From contig NZ_FSRT01000001.1 in assembly GCF_900143015.1 (NCBI RefSeq), forward strand, positions 1,922,001-1,986,000: 64,000 nt of DNA. The letters run 5' to 3'. Under the pieces are notes generated by a model, which saw only the letters and a list, made by a program, of their open reading frames with translations, had not been told where the DNA came from and searched no databases. Positions 51,106 through 59,506 of the stretch are shown piece by piece. Positions within the stretch are counted from its first letter, which is position 1; each line of letters starts with the position of its first letter. The position numbers were made by a program, and so were the translations under genes. The stretch is from Fibrobacter sp. UWB11. GTDB taxonomy: Bacteria; Fibrobacterota; Fibrobacteria; Fibrobacterales; Fibrobacteraceae.

Positions 51106-54018
51106 ATGAGCTTTTTTGACGCATTTAAACCGAAATGGCAAAATTCCAACCCAGCAAAGCGCATCGAAGCGATTGCCGACTTGGATGAACTCACTAGTCA
51201 AGATATTGTCGAACGAGTGGCCCTTTCTGATGATAATGTCGAAGTGAGAATAGCTGCAATTAATAAACTTGCAATTATTAAGACACTTCAGGAAATTTCT
51301 AAAAACGATAGTGACTCTAGCGTACGCCGTTTGGCAGAAACAAGAGCATTCGAAGAAATTGTCAAAAAGCTGAAAGACTTTAAAGAATCGAATTTGAACG
51401 ACGAAGTCCGCGGTTATATCGAAGCCGTCAAGGACACGCGTTACGCCGAAGACGTCCTTAAGGCTACAGACAACTTAACAATCAAGAGAGAATTGGTCAA
51501 GCTTTGCAATAAGCAATCGCTCCTTGCCCAAATCGCAACTCGTGATTCTAGTGAAGAAATTGCAATGGCCGCTGCAGACCGCGTGGTTTCTGAATCTCTG
51601 CAAGCAGACCTCATCAAGAATTCCAAGCACGTTTCTGTCCGCAAGAAGATTTCGGATAAAGTTCGTACAAAGAAAGAAGCTGAAGACAACGGCAAAAAGG
51701 CTTTGGAACTTTTGCAGAGCAAGCGTGAAGCATTGATCAAGCAAGCCCACTTCCTTGCAGCTCAAAAAGACGCCATTGCAACGAAGCCGCAGTTCGACGC
51801 CCTTATGACCGAAGCGAACGCACTTGGCATGGGCGACCTTGCAGGCTCACTCAACGAAATTTACGACAGCTTCAACAAGTTCTACGACGAAGCAAATGCC
51901 GCCAAGAGAGCCGCTGAAAATGCCGAAGCCGAAAAGCAGGCCAAGATAGCCCACTTGACGGAAACGCTTGCAGAGCTCGAAGGCATGCTTGAAGCAAATA
52001 CGACGGAAGAAAACGCAGAACGCGTGAACGCCATTGTCGAAGAATGGACCGCTAGCAAATCCATCATGGATGCAGCCTCCATCAAGCGTTTCAACAACGC
52101 CTACTTCAAGACTCAAGAAGCAAAGAAAATTGTACTCCCGACTGCAGAATCCGAAAACGCTTGCGAAGAAGAAATTGCAGCACGCAAGAGCCTTCTCGAA
52201 CGTCTCCAGGCTCTCTCCGAAACGGAAATTGACGAGAACACCGGCAAGCACTTGCACGCTATCGTCCGCGAATGGGAAAAGCTCGACCTTCTCGAAGGCG
52301 ATGACCCGATTCTCCAGGCATACAATGCCCTGCGCACCAAGTTGAACGAACTCATCTCTGCATTCAACGAAAAGGCACAGAAGGTCGTCGAAGAAAATTC
52401 CAAGAAACTCCGCACACTCATCGAACGCATCCAGAACATCGACGAGAATCAGGAATTCCGCGAAATCCATAAGATTCTCCGCGACACCTACCAGGAATGG
52501 AAGGAAATCGTCGGCGAACAGAAATTCAAATATCACGATCTTTGGCAGGAATACAAGATTGCCACATCCCGCTTCCAGGAAATGCAACAGTGGGAAAACT
52601 GGCACAACGAAAAGGACCGCGATACAATCATTGACGAGATGACCGCACTTTCTAAGGAAGCTCCGAGCCAGGACGTTTTGGCCAAGTTCCGCGAGCTCTG
52701 CAGCAAGTGGCGTGAAATCGGCCCCATCTCTGCAGCCAAGTTCCAAGATTACAGAGACCGTTTCCAGGCCTTGGTCGATAAGGTCAAAGAAAACTGCGCT
52801 CCGTTCATCGAAGAACAGAATGCAGAACGCCAGAAAAACCTCGTTGACAAGGAAGCCCTTTGCCAGAAGGTCGAAGAACTCGTTGCCAACGCCGAAATTT
52901 TTTGGAAGGACAAGTTCAAGGCCGTTCAGGAAATTCAGGAAAACTGGAAGAACATCGGCATGGTTCCAAAGGAAGCCTTTGCGGCGCTCAACAAGCGTTT
53001 CAAGGATGCCGTGAACGCCTTCTACGCCCAGCATAAAGAAAATGTAAAGCGCGAAGATGACAGCCGCGAAGCCAACTACGAAAAGAAGGTCGCTCTCTGC
53101 ATCGAAGCCGAAGCCATCAAGGATTCGACCGATTGGAACGCAACCTCCACCAAGCTCAAACAGTTGCAGGATGCATGGAAGGCAACCGGTCCTGTTCCGA
53201 AGAGCAAGTCCGACGAGATTTGGACCCGCTTCCGCACCGCATGCGATTCATTTTTCGATAAGAAGCGCAACCACTTCGAAGAAATGGATGCCGCTAAGCA
53301 GAAGAATCTCGAACAAAAGCAAGCCATTTGCGAAAAGCTCGAAGCTCTCGACTTGAACAACGTGACTCCGGAAATCATCGAAGCATACAAGACCATCGAA
53401 GCCGAATGGAAGACTATCGGCATGGTCCCGAAGGATGCCGTCGAATCTATCAATGAACGTTACAGCGCAATTGTCAACAAGATTGTTGCCAAGATGGCTG
53501 AAACCGATCCGGAACTTCAAGCCAAGATTGCCGAAATCAAGAAGAAAAAGCAAGACTCCATCGAAAAGGTTCGTCAGTTTGCCGAAAGTGCAGGCTCCAA
53601 CCAGCTCGCCGATGCCGTTCGCGACATCCAGAAGGAATGGGTTACGCTGGGTTCTTGCGGTAACGACGATGCTGAACTCCAGAAGGCATTCCGCGATGTT
53701 TGCGATGACTTCTTCACCCGCCGCCGTGACCAGCTCGACATTCAGGAACAGGCTCGCCAGAACAACTTGCAGAAGAAGATTCTCCTCTGCGAACAGGCCG
53801 AAGACTTGCTCACTGACTTGAACGAATCTACAGTCGTGGCCTCGATGAACAAGGTCAAGCATTTCCGCCGCTTGTGGAAAGAAGTCGGTGCCGTTCCTCG
53901 TGAACACTCCGAAAAAATCTGGAAGCGCTTCAACACGGCATGCGATCAGGTGTTTGCATTCGGCCGCAAGGACGAAAAGAAGGAAGAAGCTCCGGCAGCA
54001 GCAACTACCGAAGCATAG
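51106..54018 (+). CDS. DUF349 repeat protein
   Basis: 970 residues from ATG 51106 (TTGGAG upstream; an ATG at 51061 is not preceded by a site). The N-terminus (about 1-180) looks like HEAT-type helices (LSDDNVEVRIAAINKLA). After a coiled middle part, at least six C-terminal repeats carry the DUF349 signature W-x-x-x-G-x-V/I followed by a second helix with RF: KWREIGPIS, NWKNIGMVP, AWKATGPVP, EWKTIGMVP, EWVTLGSCG and LWKEVGAVP, each about 75 residues apart. DUF349 proteins are large helical rods of unknown function. Cytoplasmic. No export signal and no enzymatic motif. An ATGACA repeat follows. Confidence 0.82.
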   Translation: MSFFDAFKPKWQNSNPAKRIEAIADLDELTSQDIVERVALSDDNVEVRIAAINKLAIIKTLQEISKNDSDSSVRRLAETRAFEEIVKKLKDFKESNLNDEVRGYIEAVKDTRYAEDVLKATDNLTIKRELVKLCNKQSLLAQIATRDSSEEIAMAAADRVVSESLQADLIKNSKHVSVRKKISDKVRTKKEAEDNGKKALELLQSKREALIKQAHFLAAQKDAIATKPQFDALMTEANALGMGDLAGSLNEIYDSFNKFYDEANAAKRAAENAEAEKQAKIAHLTETLAELEGMLEANTTEENAERVNAIVEEWTASKSIMDAASIKRFNNAYFKTQEAKKIVLPTAESENACEEEIAARKSLLERLQALSETEIDENTGKHLHAIVREWEKLDLLEGDDPILQAYNALRTKLNELISAFNEKAQKVVEENSKKLRTLIERIQNIDENQEFREIHKILRDTYQEWKEIVGEQKFKYHDLWQEYKIATSRFQEMQQWENWHNEKDRDTIIDEMTALSKEAPSQDVLAKFRELCSKWREIGPISAAKFQDYRDRFQALVDKVKENCAPFIEEQNAERQKNLVDKEALCQKVEELVANAEIFWKDKFKAVQEIQENWKNIGMVPKEAFAALNKRFKDAVNAFYAQHKENVKREDDSREANYEKKVALCIEAEAIKDSTDWNATSTKLKQLQDAWKATGPVPKSKSDEIWTRFRTACDSFFDKKRNHFEEMDAAKQKNLEQKQAICEKLEALDLNNVTPEIIEAYKTIEAEWKTIGMVPKDAVESINERYSAIVNKIVAKMAETDPELQAKIAEIKKKKQDSIEKVRQFAESAGSNQLADAVRDIQKEWVTLGSCGNDDAELQKAFRDVCDDFFTRRRDQLDIQEQARQNNLQKKILLCEQAEDLLTDLNESTVVASMNKVKHFRRLWKEVGAVPREHSEKIWKRFNTACDQVFAFGRKDEKKEEAPAAATTEA

Positions 54019-54068
54019 CGATCGGAGAAGGTCTCCGCGACCTTTTCAAGTTCGCTTTTACAAGACCT

Positions 54069-54101
54069 TGTCATGCCCGCCTCCGAGCGGGCATCTCCTT
54101 T
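54069..54101 (-). repeat. GC-rich ATGACA-type inverted repeat (inverted)
   Basis: Minus strand: AAGGAGATGCCCGC-TCGGAG-GCGGGCATGACA; 8-bp stem ATGCCCGC/GCGGGCAT. Followed by T-rich sequence on the plus strand, so it could double as the terminator of the DUF349 gene. Confidence 0.75.
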
Positions 54102-54118
54102 TTATACCGTAAAATTTT

Positions 54119-54124
54119 TATTTT
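54119..54124 (+). promoter_or_regulatory. TATTTT box, 6 nt before the tsaC ATG
   Basis: TATTTT-TGGGTC-ATG. Same 6-nt spacing as nrdR and others, but the box is a weaker match, and TAAAAT at 54110 is an alternative with a 15-nt leader. Confidence 0.35.
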
Positions 54125-54130
54125 TGGGTC

Positions 54131-55090
54131 ATGAAATTCCCGCCATGGACAAGTGTAAGCGAAGCTGCCCGCCTCCTCAAGGAAGGCGAAGTCGTCGCCA
54201 TCCCGACAGAAACGGTTTACGGCCTCGCCGGCAACGCATTCGAACCTAAAGCACTAGCGAAGATTTTTGCTGCCAAGGAACGCCCCACGTTCGATCCGCT
54301 GATTGTCCACATTGCAGATATCGCCCAGCTGACCGACATCGCAAAAGACATTCCCGATAGTGCCTACAAGCTCGCCGAAGCCTATTGGCCGGGCCCGATG
54401 ACGATTATCCTTCCCAAGAAGGACTGCATCCCCGACCTTTGCACAAGCGCCCTTCCCTCCGTGGCCGTGCGCTTCCCGAGCCATCCGATTGCGCAGGCAA
54501 TCATCAAGGAATCAGGGCTCCCGCTGGCAGCCCCGAGCGCAAACCTCTTTAAGCACGTGAGCCCCACGACCGCAGAGCACGTAGCTGCTCAGCTTGCAGA
54601 CCGCATCGCGGGAATCGTCGATGGCGGCCCCTGCTCCGTTGGCGTCGAAAGTTCCATCATCTCGCTTGTTGGTGAACCGACCGTGATGCGTCCAGGCGCC
54701 ATCACACCCGAGATGTTCAAAGCCATCCTCGGTGAAGTGAAAATCAAGGAATCTACATCAAAGCCAGGCCAGCCAATGCTTGCCCCCGGCCAATGCGACA
54801 CGCATTACCGCCCGCAAGTCCCGCTTTACTACGGCGAAATTCCAGCAGGCTACACGCTCCCCGAGCACACCGTGCGCATTGCATTCGGTACACAGCCGGG
54901 TCCGATTCCTGCTACTGTAAACTTGTCTGCTACAGGCGACATGGTCGAAGCAACATCCAAGCTTTACGCATTCATGCACGACCTTGATGACCCGAAATAC
55001 GACTTGATTCTCGTGGACCCCATCCCGAACACAGGCGTTGGCATGGCTCTAAACGACCGCCTGAAACGCGCAAGCATAAAGAGGCTTTAG
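54131..55090 (+). CDS. tsaC: Threonylcarbamoyl-AMP synthase, long Sua5 form
   Basis: 319 residues. The YrdC fold (about 1-205) has IPTETVYGLAGNAF, the KERP nucleotide-contact motif (AAKERPTFDPLIVHI), APSANLF and GVESSIISL. A C-terminal Sua5 domain (about 245-319) follows a linker with PGQCDTHYRP. The enzyme makes threonylcarbamoyl-AMP from threonine, bicarbonate and ATP for t6A in tRNA. No Shine-Dalgarno; a -10-like box lies 6 nt upstream. The stop TAG merges with a heptad element. Confidence 0.92.
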   Translation: MKFPPWTSVSEAARLLKEGEVVAIPTETVYGLAGNAFEPKALAKIFAAKERPTFDPLIVHIADIAQLTDIAKDIPDSAYKLAEAYWPGPMTIILPKKDCIPDLCTSALPSVAVRFPSHPIAQAIIKESGLPLAAPSANLFKHVSPTTAEHVAAQLADRIAGIVDGGPCSVGVESSIISLVGEPTVMRPGAITPEMFKAILGEVKIKESTSKPGQPMLAPGQCDTHYRPQVPLYYGEIPAGYTLPEHTVRIAFGTQPGPIPATVNLSATGDMVEATSKLYAFMHDLDDPKYDLILVDPIPNTGVGMALNDRLKRASIKRL

Positions 55091-55182
55091 GTAATAGGTT
55101 GTAGGTATTAGAAAAAAATAGGCATCAGAGTTTGATTATTATAACCTAACCCCTGTAACCTAAAACCTAGCACCTACTAAAT
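55086..55182. repeat. Heptad-arm element, TAGGTTN subtype
   Basis: The left arm TAGGTAATAGGTTGTAGGTA starts on the tsaC stop codon. The right arm has CCTAACC, CCTGTAA, CCTAAAA, CCTAGCA and CCTACTA words and ends on the vanX stop. The centre AAAATAGGCATCAGAGTTTG lacks a strong mini-hairpin. Same subtype as 32328-32442. Confidence 0.8.
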
Positions 55183-55896
55183 AGGGAACAGCGGGTAGTG
55201 TTCCTTGGTATACGCCCGCGTGAATGCGTTAAAATGCCACCATTCGCTAGAGAGCATCACCCACCCCGCACGCTTCATGATATTGCGGAGCAAGTTGCGG
55301 TTATCGATTTGCTGTTGCGTGAGGCGCCCGGACTTTAAAGCATCAGCCTCGCCCACTGCACCCGCACAACGTTCAAACGAATCAAAGTCGGCTCCCATAT
55401 CCAGCAAATTGCCAGTGCTATCGGCTAGCCCTAAATCAAGCGCAAGCCCGTAATTGTGGAGCCCGCCCGTCTTGCCCGACGAAACGAAATGGCTGTAAGG
55501 CGTTCCCGCCACAGATTGTTTCAGAACCGATTGCGCATACATCGGGCGCGCCGCATCAAAAATTACAAGAGAATAACCCGGCAATTCCTTCGAGATAATA
55601 GAAATTGCACGCTTCAATTTAGGCAGGCCATCCTTATGCATAAAAGCACGCTGGATGCCGCAATACATGTCATGACCGGTCACATTGTTAAACGTTGCGT
55701 AGCGCAAGTCCATACGGATGCCACGCATGTACGTGATTTCGACCAAATTAGAATCGTGCGTTGCGTAGTCAATCCACTTTTTTGCAGATGTGCAAAAGCG
55801 CAATGGCTTTTCGGGCTTCGGCGGCACAAACAAGGAGTCCGTCTCATGCCCGAATGACAGAACTGCAAAAAAGAAAATGATTAAAAGGAATTTCAT
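55177..55896 (-). CDS. vanX: Secreted D-Ala-D-Ala dipeptidase, VanX/M15D type
   Basis: 239 residues from ATG 55896; GTG 55905 is an alternative. The signal peptide ends near SFG-HE, so it acts in the periplasm. M15D signatures are present: GLHNYGLALDLGL (zinc His and Asp in H-x6-D), catalytic Glu in SSEWWHFN, zinc His in WWHF, and the IFDAARP Arg block. VanX-type enzymes cut D-Ala-D-Ala. Cytoplasmic VanX confers vancomycin resistance, whereas exported forms recycle cell-wall peptides. With no van genes nearby, wall recycling is likelier. An ATGACA-type repeat abuts its 5' end and a heptad element its 3' end. Confidence 0.85.
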   Translation of the reverse strand: MKFLLIIFFFAVLSFGHETDSLFVPPKPEKPLRFCTSAKKWIDYATHDSNLVEITYMRGIRMDLRYATFNNVTGHDMYCGIQRAFMHKDGLPKLKRAISIISKELPGYSLVIFDAARPMYAQSVLKQSVAGTPYSHFVSSGKTGGLHNYGLALDLGLADSTGNLLDMGADFDSFERCAGAVGEADALKSGRLTQQQIDNRNLLRNIMKRAGWVMLSSEWWHFNAFTRAYTKEHYPLFPI

Positions 55897-55906
55897 ATAA
55901 GCCACT

Positions 55907-55941
55907 GGATCCTATCGGTCTTGCAGACCTCCAGGATGACA
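55907..55941 (+). repeat. ATGACA-type repeat (ATCCT..AGGATGACA form)
   Basis: GGATCCTATCGGTC-TTGCA-GACCTCCAGGATGACA. Mini-hairpin GGTC/GACC nested in ATCCT/AGGAT. Same frame as 11413-11454. It lies at the 5' end of vanX, so its promoter must be inside or beyond the element. Confidence 0.65.
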
Positions 55942-55953
55942 TTCATAAGATTC

Positions 55954-56002
55954 TCGCCCATAGCTCAAAGTGCCATAGGCACGACCTCATACCTCACAGC
56001 TC
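55954..56002. repeat. Variant heptad element with mini-hairpin
   Basis: Mini-hairpin GTGCC-ATA-GGCAC (55970-55982) flanked on the right by CCTCATA, CCTCACA, GCTCCTA and on the left by GCCCATA, GCTCAAA. Heptads read in the same direction on both sides, unlike the inverted arms elsewhere. It is flush with the TAG stop of the 56003 gene. Confidence 0.55.
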
Positions 56003-58357
56003 CTAAATTCCCAACTGCACTTCGACACCGAATTGCAGATAGAGCCCCATGCCCTTTGCAATAAACGGTACCAAATCATAGCCATTGGCCGTATTCTTGT
56101 CTTTATCGCGAGCAACCCAAGAACGTTCGCGTCCGTTTTCCCCGCCAAGGAACTTGAGTGCAGCCACATCAAGTTTCGAGAAGATGTTATCCACTTCCAA
56201 ATAGAACCTGGCGTGCCTAAAGAAGAACTTAGACTTGGTCAAATCCAAATTGACACGCAAGTCCGTTCTGTACAGGTCCGTAAACTTGTTATAATCCTTA
56301 AGTTCGCGAGTTCCACTCTTACCATCCGACGAAGGCTTGATTGAATAGAAGTAGAGCGGTCTATGCCATGCCGCATGATGTGTCAAAATCACAGACACAA
56401 TGGAATCCTTACGCGGATAATATCTAAAGTGCGACACCACATCTAAACGGGAATTCGCTTCCCATGGCAGAGACTTGCCACCCTTCAGTTCGTATTCACC
56501 GTACACAGAGCTTGCATTCATTGCCATCGAGAAATGGTGAGACGTTTTCCATTCTACAGAACCCGAGGCGCCAGAAACCCAAGCATAGTCAATCGGGGTA
56601 ATGTCTTGATAATTTGCAAAAGCCTTCGGCAGTGGGAGCAGCGGATCAGCATAGAAACGTCCAAAGCCAGACACCTGAGCCACCAAGTACTTGGAACGGT
56701 AGCCAACGCCCAACTTAAGAGAAGTTCCCGATTCCAAACGACCCGTCAAATCACCGTCATCAAAGTAATGTTTCCAGTCCGCACGATATGCAGCGTTACC
56801 AAAAAGTCTCCAATAGGCAGAATCTGTTTTAGACAAATTACGTTCCATATCAAACGATGCTGTCGGGCGTGCATTATGGTCACGAGCATCTGCGACTGCA
56901 CCAACAGAGAACATATGTTCTGAATAATCATTTTTCCAGTCAAGCGTTACCGCACCCGATAAAACACCCGTCTGGTATTTACTGGTTTCATCACCACCAG
57001 GAACCAAATAACTGCGATCAACCAAATGATGTTCATAAAGAACGGCACCACGTAAATCAGCACCACCAAAGATATCGGCATGGAAATCCTTGTCAGCACC
57101 CAAGCTCAGTGTTGTATGCGTTTGGCTGTAACCATCAATAAATGTCCTTGCAGATTCATCGGTAAGTTTGCCCGTACGGAACCCAGTCGTATCGCGCAAA
57201 GTATCGCTCAAGCTTTCGCGAACAAGCCCCGCGTGGAAGCTTGCCCCGAACTTCGATGCATATTCCGCACCGATGACCAAGTAGCTTTGGCTACCTTCGA
57301 TAATATCAATGGAATTGACACTGCCATAAGATCTCGACGTATCCTGGCGGATTTTGTATTCATCGGAACTATACAACGTGCGCAATGCCCAAGAAGCATT
57401 TCCCAAAGAATCGGAACCATTCAACTGAGCGTACAAATCAAAAGCCGAAAGGTTAAACGGGTCCGAAGACTTCATCTTTTCGTTGTCAGTATTTTCGTTA
57501 CCACGCTTACGGAATTCCGTATAGAACTTTTCACCTAGATTCTTGAGCATAAAGTCATCAAGACGGCGGAATGCAAAACGGAAGCTATCCCAAATAAAGA
57601 ACGGAGCATCAAGCACGACTTCTTGGAGTGTAAGTCCAACAGAACCTTTCAAGCCCCATTCCCCGCTTGTCTGTTCCGGAAGGTACTGGATAGACGTTGC
57701 AAGACCTTGCCCAAGCGGCCCTTGACCATAATGGTCATGAACTTCGATACCGCTCAAAGTATGCGGGTTCACAATGGACAAGTTGCCCGGGAATCCAACA
57801 TCCAGGTGTCGCATGTTCGGAATGCGGAGGCGACCTAAATGATACGCCACGTCACTTGCACGGGAACCTTCATAATACAAAGCACTGCTAAAATCCTTTT
57901 GGCCCGAAATACCAGGCATCTGGCTCAAGTGTTCCGTCAAGTCGAAGCGCATACCCGCAGCGTCTTCAAGTTTTTCGAGTTGGACCGTACGTTCCACATT
58001 CCACTTGATGGGTTCGCCATCACCGATAATCGTGCTTGCCCCAAGATTTGTGACATTGGTGCTAAGCGTAATCACCATGTCCATGAGGTCGGCAAAATCT
58101 TGCAATTCCACAAAGACGCTATCAAAGCCATCCTTCTTGAATACAAGCGTTGCATTCTTGGAATCTACCGAGAACTCAAAACGACCGCGGGAATCAGTCG
58201 TTCCAATCGGCTTGCCAGACTTATATGTAACAGCAACATCCTTGACCGGCAAATCAGATTCGGCTTCGAGAACGACGCCAATAACCATTGTAGGCGAGGC
58301 AGCAAGAGCCCCAACTACAAGAAACAAGACAAGACAGAAAATAAAGCGAAACTTCAT
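56003..58357 (-). CDS. TonB-dependent receptor-like outer-membrane protein
   Basis: 784 residues. GAGGG before ATG 58357; the signal peptide ends near LAA-SP. A carboxypeptidase-regulatory-like domain (about 23-100, VIGVVLEAESDLPVKDVAV, TDSRGRFEFSV) is followed by a plug-like domain (about 125-235, LTEHLSQMPGISGQ, SRASDVAYHLGRLRIPNMRHL in part) and a long alternating beta-strand region to the end, finishing FGVEVQLGI. This is the SusC-like/TonB-receptor layout, but a clear TonB box is not seen. Outer-membrane uptake or secretion of an unknown ligand is inferred. No SusD partner is adjacent. The stop is flush with a heptad element. Confidence 0.8.
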   Translation of the reverse strand: MKFRFIFCLVLFLVVGALAASPTMVIGVVLEAESDLPVKDVAVTYKSGKPIGTTDSRGRFEFSVDSKNATLVFKKDGFDSVFVELQDFADLMDMVITLSTNVTNLGASTIIGDGEPIKWNVERTVQLEKLEDAAGMRFDLTEHLSQMPGISGQKDFSSALYYEGSRASDVAYHLGRLRIPNMRHLDVGFPGNLSIVNPHTLSGIEVHDHYGQGPLGQGLATSIQYLPEQTSGEWGLKGSVGLTLQEVVLDAPFFIWDSFRFAFRRLDDFMLKNLGEKFYTEFRKRGNENTDNEKMKSSDPFNLSAFDLYAQLNGSDSLGNASWALRTLYSSDEYKIRQDTSRSYGSVNSIDIIEGSQSYLVIGAEYASKFGASFHAGLVRESLSDTLRDTTGFRTGKLTDESARTFIDGYSQTHTTLSLGADKDFHADIFGGADLRGAVLYEHHLVDRSYLVPGGDETSKYQTGVLSGAVTLDWKNDYSEHMFSVGAVADARDHNARPTASFDMERNLSKTDSAYWRLFGNAAYRADWKHYFDDGDLTGRLESGTSLKLGVGYRSKYLVAQVSGFGRFYADPLLPLPKAFANYQDITPIDYAWVSGASGSVEWKTSHHFSMAMNASSVYGEYELKGGKSLPWEANSRLDVVSHFRYYPRKDSIVSVILTHHAAWHRPLYFYSIKPSSDGKSGTRELKDYNKFTDLYRTDLRVNLDLTKSKFFFRHARFYLEVDNIFSKLDVAALKFLGGENGRERSWVARDKDKNTANGYDLVPFIAKGMGLYLQFGVEVQLGI

Positions 58358-58413
58358 GCCCTCAAAATAGATAATTTACGCCAAGAAATTTCCTCCAGCC
58401 CGCAAACATCGGT

Positions 58414-58419
58414 TATATT
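58414..58419 (+). promoter_or_regulatory. TATATT box, 6 nt before the amidase ATG
   Basis: GTTATATT-ATACGC-ATG. Spacing identical to that before nrdR, the 38012 gene and the thioesterase. There is no Shine-Dalgarno. Confidence 0.5.
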
Positions 58420-58425
58420 ATACGC

Positions 58426-59322
58426 ATGCTTAAAGTTTATTTAATCCAAATGGATAGCGCAAAAGGCTCCAAGTCCGAAAATTTAGACCGAGCAAAGGCT
58501 ATGATTCTTGACACCCACCCCGCCGAAGGGAGCCTTATCCTATTGCCCGAAATGTTCGCCACGGGCTACATCCCCGCAAACCTAGCAGCCGCTGCCGAAG
58601 ACTTTAGCACCAATACCGCGGGCGAAACCGCACGTATGCTTTCCGAGATTGCCGACGCCACAAACTGCACCATCATGGGTGCAGGCATCACTCGCGCATC
58701 TAGCGGTTATTTCAACCATGTAAGCATTTACGCCCCGCACACGCCCAAAGAGTTCTGCGGATACAACAAGATGAACTTGTTCTTCCCTGAAAAAGAAAGC
58801 TTTAAAGCGGGCGAAAATATTAATTTATTTAAATTAAAGGAGATTCCCTCCCCATACGCGGATCATGCTCACATAAGTGCTAAAGCACTAAGTGATCAAA
58901 GAGATCAAGTCGGGAATGACAATAAGGCAGAATCTGTAAGCTGGACAATAGCTTCATTTATCTGCTACGACTTGCGGTTCCCCGAGATTTTCCGCGAAGT
59001 AACCAAAAAAGGCGCAAATTTAATCACGATCCAAGCAGCGTGGCCCGCCAAAAGACGCGCCCACTGGGAAACGCTCCTCAAGGCTCGTGCTATCGAAAAC
59101 CAGGTCTACATTGCAGCCGTAAATGCCGTAAGCACCGCACCCAATGCCCCAACCCCGCTTGCTGGTACATCCCTCATCATTTCACCAAACGGTGATATAA
59201 TTGCCGAAGGATCCACTCAAAGCGAAATGATTATTACTACCGAACTAGACTTGCAAGCCGAAAGAAATTACCGCAAATCATTCCCCGTACTCGACGGAAT
59301 AGTCCCTCCAGATTTGATTTAA
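58426..59322 (+). CDS. Nitrilase-superfamily amidase (omega-amidase-like)
   Basis: 298 residues. The catalytic triad is in place: Glu42 (LLPEMFATGY), Lys115 (YNKMNLFFPE) and Cys180 (SFICYDLRFPEIFREV). The family also shows KARAIENQVYIAAVNAV and SLIISPNGDIIAEG. The LPEMFATGY and CYDLRFPE patterns fit omega-amidases, which hydrolyse alpha-keto-glutaramate or -succinamate, but substrate is not proven. Residues 138-167 (KEIPSPYADHAHISAKALSD and ten more) are an insertion encoded by an ATGACA-type repeat at 58839-58921, placed before the catalytic Cys strand. It may be tolerated as a loop. Predicted leaderless. Confidence 0.85.
   Translation: MLKVYLIQMDSAKGSKSENLDRAKAMILDTHPAEGSLILLPEMFATGYIPANLAAAAEDFSTNTAGETARMLSEIADATNCTIMGAGITRASSGYFNHVSIYAPHTPKEFCGYNKMNLFFPEKESFKAGENINLFKLKEIPSPYADHAHISAKALSDQRDQVGNDNKAESVSWTIASFICYDLRFPEIFREVTKKGANLITIQAAWPAKRRAHWETLLKARAIENQVYIAAVNAVSTAPNAPTPLAGTSLIISPNGDIIAEGSTQSEMIITTELDLQAERNYRKSFPVLDGIVPPDLI
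58839..58921 (+). repeat. ATGACA-type repeat inserted in frame in the amidase gene
   Basis: Starts GGAGATTCCC and ends GGGAATGACA, the same ends as the intergenic copies, but the loop is 63 bp. That loop holds further mini-hairpins, such as AGTGC-TAA-AGCACT (near 58876) and GATC-AAAGA-GATC. It adds about 28-30 codons with no stop and keeps the frame. Confidence 0.75.
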
Positions 59323-59506
59323 AACACACTCAAAGCCATAATTTCAAGTTCGTCTTGGACAATCAGTCAATCCTAAATTATTGACTATCAACGAGTTACA
59401 GACTCTCTTTTGTATATTTGTCTTGCAAAATTTTCTTTTTATTTGAGCCAAGCCCTCTCAAAAAGATTATTTTTTTCTTACAGGATTAAATTCAAGAGGT
59501 TTTAAA
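59323..59506. promoter_or_regulatory. Upstream region of the small 59507 gene
   Basis: An AT-rich 184-bp gap with AGTCAAT-cctaaatt-ATTGACT (7-bp inverted repeat near 59366) and CAAG-TTCGT-CTTG. It probably contains the terminator of the amidase and the promoter of the next genes. No coding frame. Confidence 0.35.

Noticed and set aside
55177-55896. Vancomycin-resistance cluster
   Set aside because: The VanX-like protein has a signal peptide and no vanH/vanA or vanRS neighbours, so a wall-recycling dipeptidase is likelier.
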